Notes: generated by a model from the letters alone, not told the origin. A DNA stretch of 44,130 nt from Candidatus Omnitrophota bacterium (GCA_030697665.1 JAUYPJ010000073.1:1-44130); one strand, 5' to 3'. Counted from the first letter of the stretch, positions 1 to 8,522 are shown. Made by a program: numbers and translations.

Positions 1-579
1 AAGCCGCTCGCGATCGCCAAGCAGGTCGACCATGAGCTCGAGGTGCGGGTCCATCCCACCCTGCTGGCCAAGACCCACCTCTTGGCCAATGTGAACGGGG
101 TGTACAACGCGATCTACGTCCATGGGGACCTGGTGGGTTCAGCCCTCTTCTATGGGCGAGGCGCCGGGCAGAATCCGGCCGCAAGCTCCGTGGTCTCCGA
201 CATCGCCGACGTGGCGCGCAACATCGCCAGCGGCGTGAGCCACCGCGTTCCGTTGATGCCTCGCCCAAGCCATACGATCCGCCGGCTGCGCCGGATGGGG
301 GCCATCGAAACCCGCTACTACATGCGGTTCATGGTGACCGATCGGCCCGGGGTCCTGGCGCGCATCGCAGGGGTGCTGGGGCGCCATCACATTTCCATTG
401 CGAGCGTCCATCAGAAGGAGCGGCGGGCGGCCCGCATCGTCCCCGTGGTGATGCTGACGCATGAAGCCCGGGAGGCCGACGTCCGCGACGCGCTCCGGGC
501 CATCGATCGCCTCGGATTTGTGAAGCAGCCCACGGTGGCGATTCGCACCGAAGCCCCGCGGACGAAGAGCGCTCCGTGA
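1..579 (+). CDS. hom: Homoserine dehydrogenase, C-terminal part (5' truncated by window)
   Basis: Reduces aspartate semialdehyde to homoserine in the cytoplasmic threonine/methionine pathway. The reading frame is open from base 1, so the gene starts upstream; 192 codons are visible. The stretch VRVHPTLLAKTHLLANVNG and the following FYGRGAGQNPAASSVVSDI are typical of the catalytic C-terminal half of Hom. From about base 310 there is an ACT-type regulatory domain (YYMRFMVTDRPGVLARIAG), which in this family mediates threonine feedback inhibition. The stop overlaps a GTG start of thrC by 4 nt (GTGA), which suggests translational coupling. The NAD(P)-binding N-terminus cannot be seen. Confidence 0.93.
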   Translation, partial: KPLAIAKQVDHELEVRVHPTLLAKTHLLANVNGVYNAIYVHGDLVGSALFYGRGAGQNPAASSVVSDIADVARNIASGVSHRVPLMPRPSHTIRRLRRMGAIETRYYMRFMVTDRPGVLARIAGVLGRHHISIASVHQKERRAARIVPVVMLTHEAREADVRDALRAIDRLGFVKQPTVAIRTEAPRTKSAP

Positions 580-1754
580 GCCCCTCTCGCCCTTCAGCCC
601 GTCCCTCGCCCCCCCGGCCCGCCTTTCACGACCGCCGGGGCGGGCCCGCCCCCCGCCCCTCACCCCTCTTGAAGCCGTGGCGTGGGGTGATCGAGACGTA
701 CCGGCCGTACCTCCCCGTCTCCTCAAAGACCCCGGTCATCACCCTCCTGGAAGGCAATACCCCGCTCATCCCCAGCCGGGTCCTCAGCCGGCGGGTGGGG
801 GGCCGTGCCGAGGTGTACCTGAAGTACGAGGGGATGAACCCCACCGGCTCGTTTAAGGACCGCGGGATGACCGTGGCGATTTCCAAAGCGGTCGAGGCCA
901 AGTCGGTCGCGGTCCTCTGCGCCTCGACCGGCAACACCTCCGCCTCCGCCAGCGCCTACGCGGCGCGCGCGGGGGTGCGGTCGATCGTGCTGATTCCGAG
1001 CGGGGCCATTGCGCTGGGGAAGCTGTCGCAGGCGCTCATCCACGGGGCGCGCGTCGTGGCGGTGGAGGCCAACTTCGATGCCTGCCTGGCGCTGGCGAAG
1101 TCGCTCGCGCAGCTCCACCCCATCACCCTGGTCAATTCCATCAACCCGCATCGGATTGAAGGCCAGAAGACCTGCGCCTTCGAGATCTGCGACGCCCTGG
1201 GGCGGGCGCCCGACATCAATATCACGCCGGTGGGCAACGCCGGCAACATCACCGCGCAGTGGAAAGGCTACCGGGAGTACTACGATCGCGGGCGCATCCG
1301 GCGCCTTCCCCTGATGGCGGGATTCCAGGCCGAGGGGGCTGCTCCGCTGGTCAAGGGAAAGATCATCACGCATCCCCGGACGATTGCCACGGCGATTCGG
1401 ATCGGGCATCCGGCCAGTTGGCAGGGGGCCCTGGCTGCCAGCGAGGAGTCCCACGGCTTCATCCGCGCCGTCTCGGATCGGCAGATCCTTCAGGCCTACC
1501 GGCTCCTCGCCGCTGAGGAGGGCGTCTTCGTGGAGCCCGCCTCGGCGGCGGCGGTCGCGGGGTTGCTCGCGCTGGCCGAGAGCGGATACTTCACGCAGCG
1601 CGTCCGGTCTCGCCACCGAGGCGGGCCGCTCATCGTGTGCATCCTCACCGGTCATGGGTTGAAAGATCCTGAGCGAGCCATCAAGAGTATCCGGGTCCCC
1701 CGGCCCCTCCCCCCGGCGCTTTCCACCATTGCGAAAGCGATCGGCCTGAAGTAG
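576..1754 (+). CDS. thrC: Threonine synthase
   Basis: PLP enzyme converting O-phosphohomoserine to threonine. The PLP-lysine motif NPTGSFKDRG is at about residues 88-97, the phosphate-binding region is in STGNTSASASAYAARAG, and the length (392 aa) is a little above the usual ~350. The excess is an odd Arg/Pro-rich N-terminus of about 36 residues before LKPWRGVIETYRPYL, where family members normally begin. This extension is encoded by a palindromic repeat (611-652) also found inside coaX. The start at 576 (GTG overlapping the hom stop) is the only in-frame option that couples to hom; a more internal start near base 684 would remove the repeat from the protein. Function is secure; the start is uncertain. 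Confidence 0.93.
   Translation: MSPSRPSARPSPPRPAFHDRRGGPAPRPSPLLKPWRGVIETYRPYLPVSSKTPVITLLEGNTPLIPSRVLSRRVGGRAEVYLKYEGMNPTGSFKDRGMTVAISKAVEAKSVAVLCASTGNTSASASAYAARAGVRSIVLIPSGAIALGKLSQALIHGARVVAVEANFDACLALAKSLAQLHPITLVNSINPHRIEGQKTCAFEICDALGRAPDINITPVGNAGNITAQWKGYREYYDRGRIRRLPLMAGFQAEGAAPLVKGKIITHPRTIATAIRIGHPASWQGALAASEESHGFIRAVSDRQILQAYRLLAAEEGVFVEPASAAAVAGLLALAESGYFTQRVRSRHRGGPLIVCILTGHGLKDPERAIKSIRVPRPLPPALSTIAKAIGLK
611..652 (+). repeat. 42-nt palindromic element, thrC copy
   Basis: This segment contains the perfect 16-bp palindrome GGGGCGGGCCCGCCCC and matches 26292-26333 (reverse strand, inside coaX) at 41 of 42 positions. It lies in the N-terminal extension of thrC. Flanking CCCTC/CCCCTC runs are also repetitive. 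Confidence 0.85.
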
Positions 1755-1758
1755 TCTA

Positions 1759-2901
1759 ATGAAGTACGTCATCGTGCGTTGTGAGGACGGGGTGCAAGGC
1801 GGGAGGGGCGCGACCCTCCTCGAAGGGGCCAAGCTCTCCCACCTGCAGCAGCTCGCCCAGGCCGGCGCAGCAGGAGGAATCACGGCGGCGTCCTCGGGTT
1901 CCGCCGGCGTTGAGTCGCTTCACCTGCACCGCGCGCTGTTCGGGCTCTCCCCCAGCGATCCTGAGGCGGCTCCCGGGCGATGCTACGCGGCCAGCCTGAA
2001 CGTCCCGCTCGCCGAGGAGGAAACGGTGTGGTGCGCTGAGTTGGTGACGCAGCATGAGGGGCGGGTGGTGGATCCCGCCGCGGGTCGTATTCCGACCCGT
2101 GAAAGCACGCTGCTGCTGCAGGCGCTTCGTGACCACCTCGGTTCAGACACCAGACGATGGGTCGCCGGGGATCGTTCCCGCCACGTCTTGGTGGCCCGTG
2201 ACGCCTCGCTGGCGTCGGATGGCTTGTGGTCGATGCCGTGCCCTGAAGGGCTGCGGGGGCAGCGATGGGAGCAGGCGCTGCCGGCCGGTCCGGTCGGAGA
2301 GGCGCTGCGGCTGCTGATGGCGCAGGCCTCCCAGGTGCTGGAGGAGCATCCCGTCAACCGGGTGCGGGTGGATTTAGGAGAGAACCCGGCGAATCTGCTC
2401 TGGTTCTGGGGCGCGGCCAGCGGAGGGCGACGCCGGACATTCACCGAGCGAGCGGGCTGCTCCGGGGCGGTCGTCTCGGCCAGCTTCCCCATGCGCGGTT
2501 TTGCGGCGACGCTGGGCCTTGAGTGGCGGCAGGGGATCGCCTCGTGTGAAGAGCAGGCCATCCGGCGTCTGATGGAGACGCTCAGCGCGTTGCTCACCCG
2601 ATGCGACTTCATCTACGTGCACGTGCGCGTGGAGAGCGCCGACCCGGTGGAGCGGCTCTGCGCGATGGAGCGGGTCGACCAGGGCCTGCTCAAACCGTTG
2701 ACCGAGACCTTGCCCGGCCTGGGCTCGTGGCGGTTGTTAGTGGTGCTGGATGACCGGCCGCCCCTGACCGCGCCGTTCGTCGCGATCGGGACGGGGATCG
2801 CGCCGCAGCCGATCGTGCGCCTGGAGGCCCGGTATCTTGCCGAGAGCCCCTTGGTCTTCAGCGACGGGGTGCGGTTGTTCACCTGGTTCACCGCGACATG
2901 A
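1759..2901 (+). CDS. ApgM-type phosphoglycerate mutase-like protein, catalytic motifs eroded
   Basis: 380 aa, matching the length and order of the archaeal-type cofactor-independent phosphoglycerate mutase family (alkaline phosphatase superfamily). Recognisable family segments are WCAELVTQHEGRVVDPAAG, the tail equivalent of 'ANxxWxWG' (NPANLLWFWGAASGG) and the strand DFIYVHV. However, the motifs that normally hold the metals and nucleophile are not there: the DEAGH-like motif after FIYVHV reads VESADPVERL, the TADH-like motif reads VLDDRPPL, and no ANLS-like nucleophile motif follows SGSAGVE. In hom-thrC-lysC operons lacking thrB, PGM-like proteins have been proposed to supply homoserine kinase. 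This position fits that role, but the missing ligands argue for a non-catalytic or diverged protein. It starts 5 nt after the thrC stop. Confidence 0.75.
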   Translation: MKYVIVRCEDGVQGGRGATLLEGAKLSHLQQLAQAGAAGGITAASSGSAGVESLHLHRALFGLSPSDPEAAPGRCYAASLNVPLAEEETVWCAELVTQHEGRVVDPAAGRIPTRESTLLLQALRDHLGSDTRRWVAGDRSRHVLVARDASLASDGLWSMPCPEGLRGQRWEQALPAGPVGEALRLLMAQASQVLEEHPVNRVRVDLGENPANLLWFWGAASGGRRRTFTERAGCSGAVVSASFPMRGFAATLGLEWRQGIASCEEQAIRRLMETLSALLTRCDFIYVHVRVESADPVERLCAMERVDQGLLKPLTETLPGLGSWRLLVVLDDRPPLTAPFVAIGTGIAPQPIVRLEARYLAESPLVFSDGVRLFTWFTAT

Positions 2902-2914
2902 GGCCTGACGCCTG

Positions 2915-4141
2915 ATGCGCCGCAGACTGATCGTGCAGAAATTCGGGGGCAGCTCGGTGGCGAATCCCGAACGCATTCAGCGGGTCGCCCAGCGGGTGGT
3001 GGAGACGAAGCGCACGGGCGCGGACGTGGTCGTGGTGGTCTCCGCCCTCGGGGACACGACCGATGAGCTGCTGCAGTTGGCCTCGCAGATCAGTCAGAGC
3101 CCCCCTGAACGGGAGCTGGATATGCTCATGGCGACGGGGGAGCAGGTATCGGTGGCGCTGCTGGCGATGGCGATTCACGAATTGGGGGAAGACGCGGTGT
3201 CATTTACGGGGGCGCAGGTCGGGATCTTGACCGATGGGACGCACACCAGGGCGAAGCTGGTGGACATCAACACCCAACGGGTCGTCAAGGAGCTCGCCAG
3301 AGGCCGCCTCGTCATCATCGCCGGGTTCCAGGGAGTGAACCTCAACCAGGACATCACGACGCTCGGCCGGGGAGGATCCGATCTTACCGCCGTCGCCCTG
3401 GCGAAGGTGCTGGGGGCGGACGCCTGCGAGATCTATACGGATGTCGAGGGGGTCTTTACGGCGGACCCCCGCATCGTGCCCCAGGCGAGGAAGCTGCCGG
3501 TCATCAGCTATGACGAGATGCTGGAGATGGCCTCGCTCGGCGCCCAGGTAATGCAGGCGCGATCCATCTTTGTCGCGAAACGGTTCGATATTCCCATTCA
3601 CGTCCGTTCCAGCTTTTCACCGCGGGAGGGCACCATGATCCAGCAGTCGGCCAAAGCGATGGAGGATATCGTCGTCAGCGGCGTGACGCTCCAGAAGGAT
3701 GAGGCGAAGGTGACGATCCGCGACGTGCCGGACAAGCCGGGCATGGCGGCGGAGATCTTCCGCGAGCTGGCGGCCAAAGAGATCAACGTCGACATGATCG
3801 TCCAGAACGTCAGCCGGGAAGGCTCCACGGATCTGTCCTTCACCGTGGTCAAGGGCGATCTGCCGGCCACTCTCCGGGTCACCCGCAGCGTGTCCCACCG
3901 GATCGGGGCGGGGGAGGTGACGACCGATGAGGGAGTGGCCAAGCTCTCCATCGTGGGGATCGGCATGCGCAGCCACTCCGGCATCGCCGCCAGGATGTTT
4001 GAGGCGATGGCGCGCGAGCGCATCAACATCGAAATGATCTCGACGTCCGAGATCAAGATCTCCTGCGTCATCCGCAAGGCCCACGCCGAGCGGGCGGTCC
4101 GCGCGGTCCATCGGGTCTTCGGCCTTGCCAAGAGAAGATAA
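2915..4141 (+). CDS. lysC: Aspartokinase (aspartate kinase), LysC type
   Basis: Phosphorylates aspartate as the first committed step for Lys, Thr, Met and Ile. The N-terminal kinase signature [13 protein letters not shown] is at residues 9-21, [13 protein letters not shown] lies in the nucleotide-binding part, and two C-terminal ACT repeats ([20 protein letters not shown] and [20 protein letters not shown]) provide allosteric control. The length, 408 aa, is typical of monofunctional class enzymes. It begins 13 nt after the PGM-like gene; the short gap holds two 7-bp repeats (GCCTGAC, GCCTGAT) ending in its ATG. Confidence 0.96.
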   Translation: MRRRLIVQKFGGSSVANPERIQRVAQRVVETKRTGADVVVVVSALGDTTDELLQLASQISQSPPERELDMLMATGEQVSVALLAMAIHELGEDAVSFTGAQVGILTDGTHTRAKLVDINTQRVVKELARGRLVIIAGFQGVNLNQDITTLGRGGSDLTAVALAKVLGADACEIYTDVEGVFTADPRIVPQARKLPVISYDEMLEMASLGAQVMQARSIFVAKRFDIPIHVRSSFSPREGTMIQQSAKAMEDIVVSGVTLQKDEAKVTIRDVPDKPGMAAEIFRELAAKEINVDMIVQNVSREGSTDLSFTVVKGDLPATLRVTRSVSHRIGAGEVTTDEGVAKLSIVGIGMRSHSGIAARMFEAMARERINIEMISTSEIKISCVIRKAHAERAVRAVHRVFGLAKRR

Positions 4142-4150
4142 GCAATCTGT

Positions 4151-4238
4151 GTAATGTTCAATGTGGAATGTGTAATGTAAAGGCCAAATACGATGTCGTT
4201 CTTGTCGTTGACATTACACATTACACTGTTCACATTAC
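4151..4238. repeat. Inverted heptad array between lysC and cimA
   Basis: Four tandem heptads of form NNAATGT (4151-4178: GTAATGT, TCAATGT, GGAATGT, GTAATGT) are followed after about 32 nt by four heptads of the reverse complement (4211-4238, mainly ACATTAC). The two arms can pair into a hairpin just upstream of the cimA start at 4251. Confidence 0.9.
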
Positions 4239-4250
4239 ACAAAATGGTCC

Positions 4251-5933
4251 ATGACTAGAGTTGAGCTCTACGACACCACTCTTCGGGATGGGGCCCAGAC
4301 AGAGGGCATCTCCTACTCCGTGCAGGATAAGCTGCGCATCACCGAGAAGCTGGACGCCCTCGGCGTGCACACCATCGAGGGGGGATGGCCGGGCTCCAAC
4401 CCCAAGGACGGGGAGTTCTTCCGCCGCGCGAAGCGGTTGCGCCTCGCGCGTGCGCGACTGGCCGCGTTTGGCAGCACCCGGCGCGCCGCGACCGCGGCGC
4501 GGGATCCAAACCTCCAGGCGCTGCTCCGGGCCCAGACGCAGATCGTGACGATTTTCGGAAAGAGCTGGGACCTGCACGTCCACGATGTCCTGAAGATCAG
4601 CCTGGAGGAGAACCTGAAGGTCATCGAGGAGTCCGTCGCGTTCCTGAAGCGCCGCGGCCTGCGCGTCATCTACGACGCGGAGCATTTCGTCGACGGCTAC
4701 CGGGACAACCCCTCCTACGCGCTCAAGACCGTCACCGTGGCCCGTGAGGCGGGGGCCGACACGGTGGTGCTGTGCGACACCAACGGGGGCAGCCTGCCCT
4801 CGGACATCACGGCCGCCGTCCAGGCGGTGCAGGCGAGCCTGCAAGCCCCCCTCGGCATCCATACGCACAACGACGGCGATCTGGCGGTCGCGAACGCCCT
4901 GGCGGCGGTCGGGGCCGGCTGTACCCAGGTCCAGGGGACGATCAACGGCTACGGGGAGCGGTGCGGGAATGCCAACCTCGTGTCGCTCATTGCGCTCCTC
5001 AAGCTCAAGCTGGGGATCGACTGCTTGCCGGACGCCAAGCTCAGGGAGCTGACGGAAACCTCCCGCTACGTGGCGGAAGTCAGCAACATGGCGCAGCACA
5101 TGCACCAGCCGTTCGTCGGCTCAGCCGCGTTCGCCCACAAGGGCGGGGTCCATGTGAATGCCGTGCTGAAGAATCCCCGCACCTATGAGCACATGGATCC
5201 CTCTGCCGTGGGGAACCAACGCCGGGTCCTCGTGTCTGAGCTGTCCGGTCGCTCCTCGCTCGTGTTCAAGGCGAAGGGCCTGGCGCTGGACCTCTCGAAA
5301 GAGACGCCCCAGGCCAAGCGCCTCCTCCGGCTCCTCCAAGGGCTGGAGCACCGTGGCTACCATTTTGAAGCGGCCGAGGGTTCGCTGGAGCTCCTCCTCA
5401 AACGGCAACTCAAGCGGCTGACGCCGTTCTTCACGCTGGAGGGGTTTCGGGTCATCATGGAGAAGCGGGATCAGCGCCTGACGTCGGAGGCCACGATCAA
5501 ACTGCGCGTCAAGGGGGTCGTAGAGCAGACGGCGGCGGAAGGGGATGGACCGGTCAACGCCCTCGACAACGCCATCCGCAAGGCGCTCCGCCGCTTCTAC
5601 CCCACCCTCTCGCAGATGCACCTGACCGATTTCAAGGTGCGCGTGCTGGATGAGAAGGCCGGCACGGCCGCGAAGGTCCGCGTGCTCATCCAGTCGCAGG
5701 ACGAGCATGATTCCTGGGGCACCGTCGGCGTCTCCGAGAACATCATCGAAGCGAGCTGGCAGGCGCTCGTCGACTCGATCGAGTACAAACTGTTGAAAGA
5801 TCAGAAGGCAGAAGTCGGAGGTCAGAAGACAGAAGGCAGAAAGCAGAAGGCAGAGATCGGAAGTCAGAAAGCAGAAGGCGGAAAGCAGAAGGCAGGCCAG
5901 ACCAGGCTCCGCCGCCCCGCCCGCGCAAGCTGA
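4251..5933 (+). CDS. cimA: (R)-citramalate synthase
   Basis: Condenses pyruvate and acetyl-CoA to citramalate, a threonine-independent route to 2-oxobutyrate and isoleucine. The N-terminal HMGL/DRE-TIM barrel shows [18 protein letters not shown] (residues 4-21), the metal-binding [13 protein letters not shown], and a C-terminal LeuA dimerisation/allosteric domain ending near residue 520. The last ~40 residues are a 7-residue repeat ([28 protein letters not shown]) encoded by a 7-bp tandem array at 5800-5896, followed by a short basic end. That tail is not part of the known fold. The start was chosen at 4251, where homologous sequence begins; an ATG at 4244 is out of frame. Its place after lysC fits branched-chain and threonine metabolism. 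Confidence 0.94.
   Translation: MTRVELYDTTLRDGAQTEGISYSVQDKLRITEKLDALGVHTIEGGWPGSNPKDGEFFRRAKRLRLARARLAAFGSTRRAATAARDPNLQALLRAQTQIVTIFGKSWDLHVHDVLKISLEENLKVIEESVAFLKRRGLRVIYDAEHFVDGYRDNPSYALKTVTVAREAGADTVVLCDTNGGSLPSDITAAVQAVQASLQAPLGIHTHNDGDLAVANALAAVGAGCTQVQGTINGYGERCGNANLVSLIALLKLKLGIDCLPDAKLRELTETSRYVAEVSNMAQHMHQPFVGSAAFAHKGGVHVNAVLKNPRTYEHMDPSAVGNQRRVLVSELSGRSSLVFKAKGLALDLSKETPQAKRLLRLLQGLEHRGYHFEAAEGSLELLLKRQLKRLTPFFTLEGFRVIMEKRDQRLTSEATIKLRVKGVVEQTAAEGDGPVNALDNAIRKALRRFYPTLSQMHLTDFKVRVLDEKAGTAAKVRVLIQSQDEHDSWGTVGVSENIIEASWQALVDSIEYKLLKDQKAEVGGQKTEGRKQKAEIGSQKAEGGKQKAGQTRLRRPARAS
5800..5896 (+). repeat. Heptad array (about 13 units) in the cimA 3' end
   Basis: Tandem 7-bp units of consensus RKCRGAA (for example GGCAGAA, GTCAGAA, AGCAGAA, ATCGGAA) run without interruption through the end of cimA. 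Three units equal seven codons, so the encoded tail has a 7-residue period. No reverse-complement arm was found nearby. Confidence 0.92.
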
Positions 5934-5938
5934 CGAGA

Positions 5939-5968
5939 ACCTGTCCCTTCCGTACCCGGTACGGTGTT
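5939..5968. repeat. REP-like palindrome with ACCTGTCCC motif
   Basis: AACCTGTCCCTTCCGTACC followed by a GGTACGG arm forms a CCGTACCCGGTACGG palindrome. A related copy in reverse orientation lies at about 20219-20252 (CCGTACCGGATACCGAGGGG then ACAGGTT). These resemble REP units mobilised by REP-associated Y1 transposases, but no such transposase is in the window. Confidence 0.55.
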
Positions 5969-6049
5969 CCAGCTAGGATGCTACGGTTAGCACGCGTTGG
6001 GACGTCCCCCGCAGGTCTCCAAACACAAAGTGTATGTGACGGTGATGAG

Positions 6050-6826
6050 ATGGTAATGGGTGAATCGCTAGAGGATGCGGAAAAGAAAGCAGCCCACCTA
6101 TTGCTGCCGGAGTTGAAGGACCACCTTGAGCTTATACGCGGGTTCATGAACCTGATCGGGGAGAGTGGAGGGGTACTGCCGATAAATGAGTGTGCGCAGT
6201 CAGTTAAGGTTACCTCCCAGCTTCTGATACGGCTTGCTAACGATCTTCGTTGCGTGCACCTGTTAGCGGAACGTGGCTATCATCTTCAGGCGTGGACCAT
6301 CGCCTCGTCCGTTTACGAGGTCGGTATCACTGTAGCTTATATCGGGAAAGACGAGGAGCGGGCCCAAAAATGGATTGACCATGATAAACCTGACCAACCG
6401 TTTCTGAACCTGAGGACGGCTACGATAGAAGCGTTCAAGGCACTCGGAATTTCTGACCCGGAGAACCAAGCCGAGTCTGACTACCGCGTTTATCAATGGC
6501 TCTGCATGGGCAAGCACGCTAATCCGTTACTTCAGAAGGAATACGGGTTGATTCGGTGGGGGCAGGGTGCTCGCTTACAGAACGGTCCCGAGGAAACTGC
6601 TGTAGACAGCTTATGGTATGCGATGGATCATGCGGCTAGGTACGCTTATGTTGCCCTTGCTGCGTTCGCGATGAGTCATCTACCCATTGAGCAGCATAAC
6701 CGCATCGCAGAACGAGCCAACGCCCTTGCCGCTAAACGCGAGCAATTAAGAATCACGGCAAGGCAACGATGGTCCGGTCAGGATCCCTTTCAGGAGAAGT
6801 GGAGGCCGCAACGGAAAGCTCATTAG
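6050..6826 (+). CDS. Hypothetical protein, DUF5677-like
   Basis: 258 aa from the ATG at 6050; an in-frame ATG at 5978 would add 24 residues of unlikely sequence, and neither start has a strong Shine-Dalgarno. The protein is largely alpha-helical. The stretches LAERGYHLQAWTIASSVYE and KWIDHDKPDQPF, and a WLCMGKHANP motif, resemble the poorly characterised DUF5677 family, whose members often occur as cargo in variable regions. No signal peptide or membrane segment is visible. GC content is lower than in the flanking operons, and the gene stands alone between REP-like and IS-associated sequence, so horizontal origin is likely. Function unknown. Confidence 0.6.
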   Translation: MVMGESLEDAEKKAAHLLLPELKDHLELIRGFMNLIGESGGVLPINECAQSVKVTSQLLIRLANDLRCVHLLAERGYHLQAWTIASSVYEVGITVAYIGKDEERAQKWIDHDKPDQPFLNLRTATIEAFKALGISDPENQAESDYRVYQWLCMGKHANPLLQKEYGLIRWGQGARLQNGPEETAVDSLWYAMDHAARYAYVALAAFAMSHLPIEQHNRIAERANALAAKREQLRITARQRWSGQDPFQEKWRPQRKAH

Positions 6827-6841
6827 GTCGCCGTAGATGTT

Positions 6842-6921
6842 GAAAACTGGTGCTGTCCTAAATAGTACCGCTTCCGAGCAGGCAAAGCGAGCAAGACGAG
6901 ACTATGGAGGACGGCACCGAG
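6842..6921 (+). repeat. Dispersed ~80-bp palindromic repeat, copy A
   Basis: Begins GAAAACTGGTGCTGTCCTAA and ends GGAGGACGGCACCGAG; the ends (GGTGCTGTCC and GGACGGCACC) are inverted. It aligns along its length with 8365-8445 at roughly 85% identity in the same orientation, and the two copies flank the IS5-type element. Confidence 0.8.
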
Positions 6922-6983
6922 TTGTCCGAGCGCTTGTCATAAGAACAGCGGCGAGGAGCAGGATACGTAGCGGACAAAGTAAA

Positions 6984-7080
6984 CCTCCACGGACTCACGT
7001 CCGTGGCTTTGGCCGGTGCATGCTGATGCCTGTCGAACTTCGTCGGAACCTGATACACCGGCCGGACTGACGTCCGGGGG
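6984..7080. repeat. Paired hairpins resembling IS200/IS605-type ends
   Basis: Two hairpins share the motif GGACTSACGTCC: CCACGGAC-TCAC-GTCCGTGG at 6987-7006 and CCGGAC-TGAC-GTCCGG at 7062-7077. They are bracketed by GGCCGGTG (7011-7018) and CACCGGCC (7056-7063), which also pair. The CCACGGAC..GTCCGTGGCTTT form is reminiscent of subterminal hairpins of IS605-family elements. No transposase for it is present, so this is at most a remnant. Confidence 0.4.
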
Positions 7081-7120
7081 TCTTCTGCGGAGTCACTAGC
7101 AGTTGCCCCAGATTTCACTA

Positions 7121-8035
7121 GAACCGGTTTCATAAATGGTATTGCCTACTGAGGAGATCATGCTAAGCTGGGCCTGGGAGGCTTTGAAGGAGGCGCATCG
7201 CACCAGAGGAGGGGTGGCTGATGGCCTTTGGACCGTTGTTGACCGACGCCCAGTGGGCGAAGATTGCTCCACACCTGCCCGTCCTGCCCCGCCGCAAGGA
7301 CAGGCGAGGGCGGCCCTGGCGAGACGATCGCGCCTGCTTCGCGGGGATCCTGTGGGTGCTGCGCACCGGCGCCCACTGGAAGGCCCTGCCGCAGGAGTAC
7401 CCCAGCCCGGCGACCTGCTGGCGACGGCTGCGGCGCTGGGAGGACGACGGCACCTGGCTCAAGCTCTGGCGGGCGTTCCTGGCCGAGCTGGATGGGAAGA
7501 ACCGGTTGAACTGGAGCGAGGCGTTCATCGATGGCAGCTTCGTGTCTGCCAAAAAAGGGGGCCCGCCGTCGGCCCGACCAAGCGGGGGAAAGGCACGAAG
7601 TGGATGGTGGTGGCAGACGGCGCGGGTCTTCCTCTGGGAAGCGCCCTGGCCGCGGCCTCCCCTGCGGAAGTCACGCTCGTTGACCAGACGCTCCAAGCGA
7701 TTGCCGTCCCACGCTCCGGCCCCGGTCGGCCCCGCCAGAAGCCGGACCGGCTGATCGGTGATAAGGCCTTCGACAGCGACCCGCTGCGGACTCGCTTGGC
7801 GCAGCGGGGTATCGAGCTCATCAGTCCTCACCGCACGAACCGCGTGAAGCCGCCCACGCAGGACGGACGCGCGCTGCGCCGCTACCGGCGACGGTGGAAG
7901 ATCGAACGCCTCTTCGCATGGCTGGGCCACTACCGCCGCCTCGTCATCCGCTACGAACACTCGCTGGTCATGTACAGTGCGTTCTTCCATGTGGCGTGTG
8001 CCATGATCGTGCTCAGGCATTTATGAAACCGGTTC
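7121..8035 (+). mobile_element. Complete IS5-family insertion sequence (915 bp, IS427/ISL2-like)
   Basis: Perfect 18-bp terminal inverted repeats GAACCGGTTTCATAAATG at 7121-7138 and, inverted, at 8018-8035. Both ends are flanked by TA (7119-7120 and 8036-8037), consistent with a TA target duplication. The transposase stop codon lies within the right inverted repeat. It has inserted 17 bp upstream of the small gene at 8053. Confidence 0.92.
7221..8026 (+). CDS. IS5-family DDE transposase made by -1 frameshift
   Basis: The N-terminal half lies in the frame starting at 7221 (MAFGPLLTDAQWAKIAPHLP, with WVLRTGAHWKALP and the first catalytic Asp in FIDGSFVSAKK). The second half lies in the -1 frame (KRGKGTKWMVVADGAG, then the second Asp in LIGDKAFDSD and Glu in RWKIERLFAWLGHYRR). 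The frames overlap at A6G5 (7551-7561), a slippery run expected to allow -1 slippage of the AAA codon. The fused product would be about 268 aa, normal for this group. Because the inverted repeats are perfect, the two-frame layout is more likely programmed frameshifting than decay, but a simple mutation cannot be excluded. Confidence 0.88.
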
Positions 8036-8052
8036 TAAGCAGGAGACGTCAA

Positions 8053-8307
8053 ATGCCTAACGACTACGACGAGTTGAGTAGTACCGACCCCGTGCCAGAG
8101 TGTGCGGACAAGACCAGCGATCACGAGAAACTATTCGGTATGGGCATCGAATCGAACGATGTTGCCACGCATCTCAACCGCACGGCTCACTTTCAACGTC
8201 TCAGGTGTTGGTTGGGCTGGCATTGGTGGCTGAACGTCGAAGACGCCGGCCTGCCGGGAAACGTGATCTGTGGTTGGTGTTATACCCGGAGGTCTTGGCC
8301 GATATAA
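8053..8307 (+). CDS. Small hypothetical protein with C-terminal Cys/Trp motif
   Basis: 84 aa. The start at 8053 follows an AGGAGA ribosome-binding site at 8041-8046. The C-terminal part contains RCWLGWHWWLNV and then GNVICGWCYTRRSW, a Cys..GWH..CxxC arrangement that looks like a small zinc-ribbon-like module seen in phage and island proteins. The N-terminal half is acidic and has no recognisable motif. The IS ends just upstream, so the gene's own promoter may have been displaced. Function unknown. Confidence 0.5.
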   Translation: MPNDYDELSSTDPVPECADKTSDHEKLFGMGIESNDVATHLNRTAHFQRLRCWLGWHWWLNVEDAGLPGNVICGWCYTRRSWPI

Positions 8308-8364
8308 CGATCCACCGGACAGCACCCTCGCCCTCGTTGCGCGAGCACCTTTCTTAGCGCCCGG

Positions 8365-8445
8365 GAAAACTGGTGCCGTCCTAAATGGTACGGCTTCCAA
8401 GCGGGCAAAGCGAGCAGGACGACACTGTGTAGGACGGTACCGAAG
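8365..8445 (+). repeat. Dispersed ~80-bp palindromic repeat, copy B
   Basis: Partner of the repeat at 6842-6921. It begins GAAAACTGGTGCCGTCCTAA and ends AGGACGGTACCGAAG; the inverted ends GGTGCCGTCCT/AGGACGGTACC can pair. Confidence 0.8.
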
Positions 8446-8484
8446 GGCCCTGGTTGGTAAAGCACAAAGAGTCGGGTACGGACG

Positions 8485-8513
8485 TTGGAGAGGGTGGAGG
8501 GGCGTGCTATACT
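8485..8513 (+). promoter_or_regulatory. Sigma-70 type promoter for the MNT gene
   Basis: -35 TTGGAG (8485-8490), 17-bp spacer, -10 TATACT (8508-8513), 9 bp before the chosen ATG at 8523. Confidence 0.6.
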
Positions 8514-8522
8514 CTTCATAAG

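Noticed and set aside
723-1883. Long open frame of 386 codons on the minus strand across thrC
   Set aside because: Composition is Arg/Gly/His-rich with no family motif, and it is antisense to a clear threonine synthase; a GC-rich shadow frame.
6837-7070. 77-codon frame MLKTGAVLNSTASEQAKRAR
   Set aside because: It lies inside the dispersed repeat and IS605-like hairpins, and a related frame appears in the other repeat copy at 8365, so it is repeat-derived and not a gene.
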